DNA from: Campylobacter gracilis
GTDB taxonomy: Bacteria; Campylobacterota; Campylobacteria; Campylobacterales; Campylobacteraceae
DNA length: 7,950 bases
Direction: 5' to 3'
NCBI RefSeq assembly: GCF_018374135.1
Contig: NZ_JAHAFS010000033.1
Span: 1 to 7,950, forward strand
A program made the position numbers and the translations under genes. How positions within the stretch are numbered: position 1 is the first letter of the stretch; each line of letters begins with the position of its first letter. A model generated the notes under the pieces. That model ran no database searches. It worked only from the letters and a program-made list of their open reading frames with translations, and was not told the DNA's origin. Below are positions 6,655 through 7,950 of this stretch, in pieces.

Positions 6655-7043
6655 AAAGATTTGAAAAATTCTAAAATTTCAGTGCTAAATTTGATCGGCC
6701 TGTCTTCTTTTACGAAGGCGATTTTTACGTCTTGCGCGTATAAAAGCTCGCTAAAATCCACGTTTTTCATATCTTTGATCTTGTAAATTTCTTGCCGCAA
6801 AAGGGCGCTGGCGTTTTTAAGCGCGGCTAGGCTCGTGCGAATTTCAAGCGTGTCTCCGAGGCGCGCGGGGCGGAGAAATTTAGCGCAAAGCTCGCTAACT
6901 ACGAAGTGTGCGTCCGCGCGCGCGAAGTCCACTCCTGCCTGCATAAGCGCCTCGCTGCGCGCCCGCTCGCAAAATTTTATGTAGTTGGCGTGATACACGA
7001 TGCTCTGCGCGTCGGTGTCTTCGTAGTAAATTTTAATCTGCAT
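6648..7043 (-). CDS. ybgC: YbgC-family hot-dog acyl-CoA thioesterase
   Basis: A 131-residue single hot-dog domain protein, the usual length for the YbgC / 4-hydroxybenzoyl-CoA thioesterase family, which hydrolyses acyl-CoA (in some species acyl-ACP) thioesters in the cytoplasm. The N-terminus IKIYYEDTDAQSIVYHANY matches the family signature: Asp11 of DTDA corresponds to the catalytic Asp, and YHANY with the following ERAR (26-29) is typical. The later R-P-A-R-L-G-D-x-L-E segment (58-67) forms the core strand. In many Proteobacteria ybgC sits with tol-pal; no tol genes are seen here. The ATG overlaps the end of the upstream membrane-protein gene by 11 bp with no strong ribosome binding site, so translational coupling is likely. 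The substrate is not predictable from sequence. Confidence 0.9.
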   Translation of the reverse strand: MQIKIYYEDTDAQSIVYHANYIKFCERARSEALMQAGVDFARADAHFVVSELCAKFLRPARLGDTLEIRTSLAALKNASALLRQEIYKIKDMKNVDFSELLYAQDVKIAFVKEDRPIKFSTEILEFFKSLR

Positions 7044-7557
7044 CGGCTGCGCTCTGCTCCAGTGCTGCTTTTTTTGCGGCGAGAGCGGGGAGGATTTTTG
7101 CGAAAAACAGCACCGTTTGAAACACGATGATGAGTTTCATGCACCATTCGCTAGCCGCGTGGATTTGGGCAAATTCCGGCGCCATCGTCGCTTCTGTGCC
7201 GATCTTTTGGGCATTTATGACGTAGTCGGTAAAGTAAAGCACGAAAAGTAGGGCAAGTATGATATTTACGAGCGTCAGCATCAGGGTCGAAAGGCGCAAG
7301 CGAAACGACTGCGATTTGTTGTTGTTGAAATTTATCATCTCAAAAACAAGACAGATGATCGAGACTGCGATGAGGATGCCGCCGTATTTTACGAAGATCT
7401 CGCTCATCAGCTTGCCGCTTTGAAAGTGCGATAGCACGCCATCTCCGATAATCTGCTGCGGGAAAAATACCACCGGCGCGACGAGTGCGCCGAGCGAGAG
7501 CTCGATGCCGATAAGGGCTGCGATGATGAAGATATAGATAGAAAAAATTGCGCGCAT
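7033..7557 (-). CDS. DUF4149-like four-helix inner-membrane protein
   Basis: A 174-residue membrane protein of unknown function that resembles the DUF4149 (TMEM205-like) proteins common in Campylobacter and Helicobacter. Hydrophobic segments lie near 4-30, 53-75, 90-113 and 138-157. The P-x3-F-P stretch at 28-33 after the first helix, FQSGKLMSEIF-like residues at 45-55 and F-x2-I-H-x2-S-E-W (129-137) before the last helix fit that family from memory. The tail (160-174) is Ala-rich with charged residues. The ATG at 7557 has a strong AAAAGGA ribosome binding site five bases upstream and a TATAAT box about 40 bp upstream, so it heads a two-gene operon with the thioesterase. No catalytic motif is visible. 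Family call moderately sure; function unknown. Confidence 0.8.
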   Translation of the reverse strand: MRAIFSIYIFIIAALIGIELSLGALVAPVVFFPQQIIGDGVLSHFQSGKLMSEIFVKYGGILIAVSIICLVFEMINFNNNKSQSFRLRLSTLMLTLVNIILALLFVLYFTDYVINAQKIGTEATMAPEFAQIHAASEWCMKLIIVFQTVLFFAKILPALAAKKAALEQSAADAD

Positions 7558-7598
7558 AGAAATCCTTTTAAATTTTGATAAATTTTAAATCGGACGTG

Positions 7599-7604
7599 AT
7601 TATA
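7599..7604 (-). promoter_or_regulatory. -10 box (TATAAT) of the membrane protein-thioesterase operon
   Basis: Read on the minus strand this is a perfect TATAAT, 42 bp before the ATG of the DUF4149-like gene, with the AAAAGGA ribosome binding site between them. No -35 is visible, which is normal for Campylobacter sigma-70 promoters. Confidence 0.65.
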
Positions 7605-7675
7605 GCGAAATCTTATAATCGTGCGCTTAAGTGTTTTGCAAGCGGGTTTTATGGGCGAACGGGTGCGGTCGGCGG

Positions 7676-7705
7676 TTGCGATATTACGGCATATCGCGGT
7701 ATAAT
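7676..7705 (+). promoter_or_regulatory. Plus-strand promoter with palindromic operator-like site
   Basis: TTGCGA (7676-7681, four of six matches to the -35 consensus) and a perfect TATAAT (7700-7705) are 18 bp apart. Between and overlapping them is a perfect 7-bp inverted repeat, GCGATAT (7678-7684), spacer TACGGC, ATATCGC (7691-7697). A dimeric repressor bound there would block RNA polymerase; this is inference. The transcript would run to the right, where only a 25-codon reading frame lies before the next promoter. Confidence 0.5.
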
Positions 7706-7723
7706 GCGATTTTAAGTTTTTGG

Positions 7724-7801
7724 ATGCGCCTACCTGCGAAATTTATAAAATTTTCACAGAGGCTGGAGATGAAATTTGTGTCAGGCGCGTTAAGCAGTTA
7801 A
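7724..7801 (+). CDS. Possible small open reading frame, 25 codons
   Basis: ATG at 7724 opens a frame to TAA at 7799-7801, encoding a short basic peptide beginning MRLPAKFIKF. It starts about 19 bp after the TATAAT at 7700-7705, which would leave a very short leader, and no Shine-Dalgarno sequence precedes it. An internal ATG at 7769 is preceded by GGAG but at only one base spacing. No family is recognised; chance is the more likely explanation. Confidence 0.15.
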   Translation: MRLPAKFIKFSQRLEMKFVSGALSS

Positions 7802-7891
7802 GCATAAAATTCCATTATAAAATTTAAAATTTTCCAAATCGTTTTTTAAAATTTCTACTAATTATTCAGCCCCCTTTAAGCATCGCTCTTG

Positions 7892-7897
7892 TATAAT
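7892..7897 (+). promoter_or_regulatory. -10 box (TATAAT) for a gene beyond the right edge
   Basis: TATAAT is directly preceded by TTG, giving CTTGTATAATCAC, with no -35 but with phased T/A tracts upstream (about 7820-7862). This is the arrangement of strong Campylobacter sigma-70 promoters. Initiation would be expected near 7904, and the remaining roughly 45 bases contain no start codon preceded by a ribosome binding site, so the leader continues out of the window. Confidence 0.6.
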
Positions 7898-7950
7898 CAC
7901 AATTCTGTTTCGCACCGAGCCGAACCTGCTTTCTTAACTCTTAAGTCCTA

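Larger units (their letters stand above)
7558..7950. other. Regulatory stretch at the right end, no clear gene
   Basis: This 393-bp stretch holds the start signals of the minus-strand operon, two plus-strand promoter candidates and A/T-rich tracts at about 7800-7862. The density of promoter-like elements suggests that a plus-strand gene or RNA begins shortly beyond the window. I see no tRNA-like cloverleaf, rRNA or signal-recognition-particle RNA motif. Confidence 0.5.

Noticed and set aside
6500..6664. 54-codon plus-strand open stretch as a real gene
   Set aside because: There is no start codon with a ribosome binding site near its beginning; the repeated KFY comes from AAATTTTAT words, and it runs into the opposite thioesterase gene.
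7700..7950. Signal recognition particle RNA, tmRNA or tRNA gene
   Set aside because: I found none of the conserved core motifs or an acceptor-stem and TTC-loop pattern.

Overview
The window looks like chromosomal DNA of a GC-richer oral-type Campylobacter (C. gracilis, C. showae or C. rectus are my best guesses; the species is inference). Three things point there: TTG and GTG starts with AGGA-type ribosome binding sites, promoters with a clear -10 box but little -35, and roughly GC-balanced coding DNA studded with the word AAATTT. I counted about 70 copies of AAATTT by eye, where about 2 would be expected by chance.

Layout, left to right. Positions 1-67 are a perfect 8-bp tandem repeat, cut by the window edge. 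After a gene-poor stretch, a minus-strand alpha/beta-hydrolase (esterase-like) gene at 368-1480 carries a large Ser/Ala/Pro/Thr-rich insertion. It is divergent from a tight four-gene plus-strand cluster at 1559-6176: an Uup-type ABC-F ATPase, an M48/Ste24-type membrane metalloprotease, the release-factor methyltransferase PrmC, and a divergent family-4-like uracil-DNA-glycosylase protein. The genes are 5-7 bp apart or overlap, so they are very probably one operon. A 471-bp gene-free stretch with GC hairpins follows. It separates this operon from a convergent minus-strand pair: a YbgC-type hot-dog acyl-CoA thioesterase (6648-7043) and a four-helix DUF4149-like membrane protein (7033-7557), overlapping by 11 bp. 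The right end (7558-7950) has no clear gene but carries several promoter-like elements, including a palindrome between a -35 and a -10 box and a TATAAT box that probably drives a gene beyond the window.

The main operon mixes translation functions (ribosome-associated ABC-F ATPase, release-factor methylation) with membrane proteolysis and a probable DNA-repair-related Fe-S protein. They share no obvious single pathway, and co-transcription may simply reflect housekeeping expression. I see no CRISPR array, insertion sequence, tRNA, rRNA, phage or toxin-antitoxin system. The points most worth a second look are the phase-variation-type octamer repeat, the inserted esterase, the glycosylase-like protein that keeps its four Fe-S cysteines but lacks the expected catalytic residues, the AAATTT enrichment, and the palindrome-containing promoter near the right end.
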